64,000 nucleotides of DNA from Agapetus fuscipes (Eukaryota > Arthropoda > Insecta > Trichoptera > Glossosomatidae), in contig OX637350.1 in NCBI GenBank assembly GCA_951799405.1, forward strand, positions 4,325,852 through 4,389,851, given 5' to 3'. Below are positions 63,031 to 64,000 of the stretch, one piece after another (the first letter of the stretch is position 1; every line of letters starts with the position of its first letter). A program made the position numbers and the translations under genes. The notes under the pieces were generated by a model, which made no database searches, had not been told where the DNA came from, and was given only the letters and a program-made list of their open reading frames with translations.

Positions 63031-63500
63031 AAAAATCTCTGTCCTAAAGTAATAATAGTTTAAGCATACTTGGCCGGAATCAGCCATAGTTCTATAATTT
63101 CACTGGAATTTCGTCGAATCACTCAAATAGTAATGGCAATGTTTGTTTTACTTTAATTAAACTGTTTATTTAATATGTCAGTTTAAGAATAACATGATGA
63201 AAAATAATTCTTGAGATTAAATCAAATGGACATGTTGCCCCGACCAAGTTTTGGAAGAGAAGGAAGTAGGAAACAGTTGCCATCATTGACAGGCAGTTGG
63301 CTGCAAATACCATAGACAAAAGTACAAATGTTTCATTGGTAGGTATTTAAAGTCTTAACAATATTTCTGCTTTCATTTCCTTCATTGCTCCAGTTTTTTT
63401 CATACAGAAGACTAAGTTGGCATGTAAAGAATTACTCATGTAAGTTTCATCGCAATCTGTTCAGTAGTTTAGGAGTCCATACAGGACAAACATCAGTTAC
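63031..63500. other. Unexplained repeat-like sequence
   Basis: TTTCATCGCAATCTGTTCAG at 63444 is a phrase common in arthropod repeats. No ends identified. Confidence 0.3.
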
Positions 63501-64000
63501 AATTTTTTTTTGCTCGAATATTTTCGCCTCAAAAAGGCATCCTCAGGAACAGTGGGGTAGGTTAGGATAGGATGCCTTTTTGAGGCAAAAATATTCGAGT
63601 CAAAAATAAAATCAAAATTATGAATTATTAAAACTGTATTATTGAAAAATTCAATTGGATAAACACAGTTTTAATTCACTTTTTTTTTGCCTAAACATTT
63701 TCGCCTAATGAGGCATCTTCAGGAACAGAATTGATAAACAAAAGATATAAATAAGTTAATTAAAACTCTGTTTTTATCCAATTGAATTTTTAAATAATAC
63801 AAATGCACTTTCCCTGTGTACTTAAATAGATTTACACTTAAAAAAATAGATTTAAAACTGTGTTATTTTTTTTAAATAAATATAATTGACTTTCACTGCG
63901 TGAATCACCAAACCCTAACAGATATACACACATCCGTTTGTTTTTATATATTAAATACATTTTCGTATTATTTGTTTTTATATATTAAATACATTTTCGT
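63501..64000. mobile_element. Penelope-like termini, one inverted pair
   Basis: On the minus strand, hammerhead-like cores occur at 63522-63546 (CTGAGGA, TGCCT/AGGC stem, GAAA) and 63698-63722 (CTGAAGA, TGCCT/AGGC, GAAA). A plus-strand half motif at 63569-63599 forms a 31-base inverted pair with 63513-63543. The words GTTTTAATTCACTTTTTTTT, TTTAAAACTGTGTTATTTTT and ATCACCAAACCCTAACA are shared with 32915-32995 (inverted). The last 90 bases include a TTTTTATATATTAAATACAT duplicate. Confidence 0.5.

Overview
This is repeat-dense nuclear DNA from an animal, most likely an arthropod and plausibly an insect. The evidence is an intact piggyBac transposase with a short intron, RTE-type non-LTR retrotransposons, Penelope-like fragments, tRNA-derived SINEs, hAT/pogo-type MITEs and an insect-like 5S rRNA copy. 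The sequence is AT-rich, has no operon structure, and shows no host protein-coding gene I can recognise. The order cannot be fixed from the sequence alone.

Two open reading frames look functional or nearly so. A piggyBac element lies at 2840-5704, with TTAA duplications, matching terminal repeats and an unbroken transposase. An RTE-like endonuclease/reverse-transcriptase of 789 codons lies on the minus strand at 54623-56992. Its RT domain is complete but its endonuclease is 5'-truncated.

The rest is layered transposable elements. (A) About 40 copies or fragments of a roughly 250-bp repeat ('A repeat') with ATTAG-type tails. The same sequence forms the 3' end of an RTE-like LINE at 1085, 6136, 25385, 35850 and 42544, but most copies stop at one sharp 5' boundary, like a headless SINE. 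They form head-to-tail arrays at 1-697, 35548-36625 and 48817-50905. (B, C) Two tRNA-headed SINE families, at three loci joined B-then-C in the same way. (D) MITEs and foldback elements: a family near 18.3, 18.7, 19.6, 37.2, 46.0 and 60.2 kb; a hAT MITE with an exact 8-bp duplication at 22930-23091; a pogo-like MITE at 22136-22627; foldbacks at 21.1, 29.7 and 41.1-41.5 kb. (E) Penelope-like 3' ends with hammerhead-like cores at 7.8, 11.0, 38.3, 45.8, 63.5 and 63.7 kb. (F) 3' coding ends of several other LINE lineages. (G) A 5S rRNA-like copy at 60902-61022 abutting a B SINE.

Nested insertions give relative ages: A repeats or A-tailed LINEs interrupt a MITE (19720), a pogo-like MITE (22289), a GC-ended element (29943), a TIR element (6136) and an older A array (49873). 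The A family therefore moved recently. The strongest candidates for something undescribed are the A repeat with its LINE partner and tail-targeted arrays, the recurring B-C composite SINE, the 5S-B junction, and the dispersed hammerhead-like motifs. Boundaries were read by eye and may be off by several bases.
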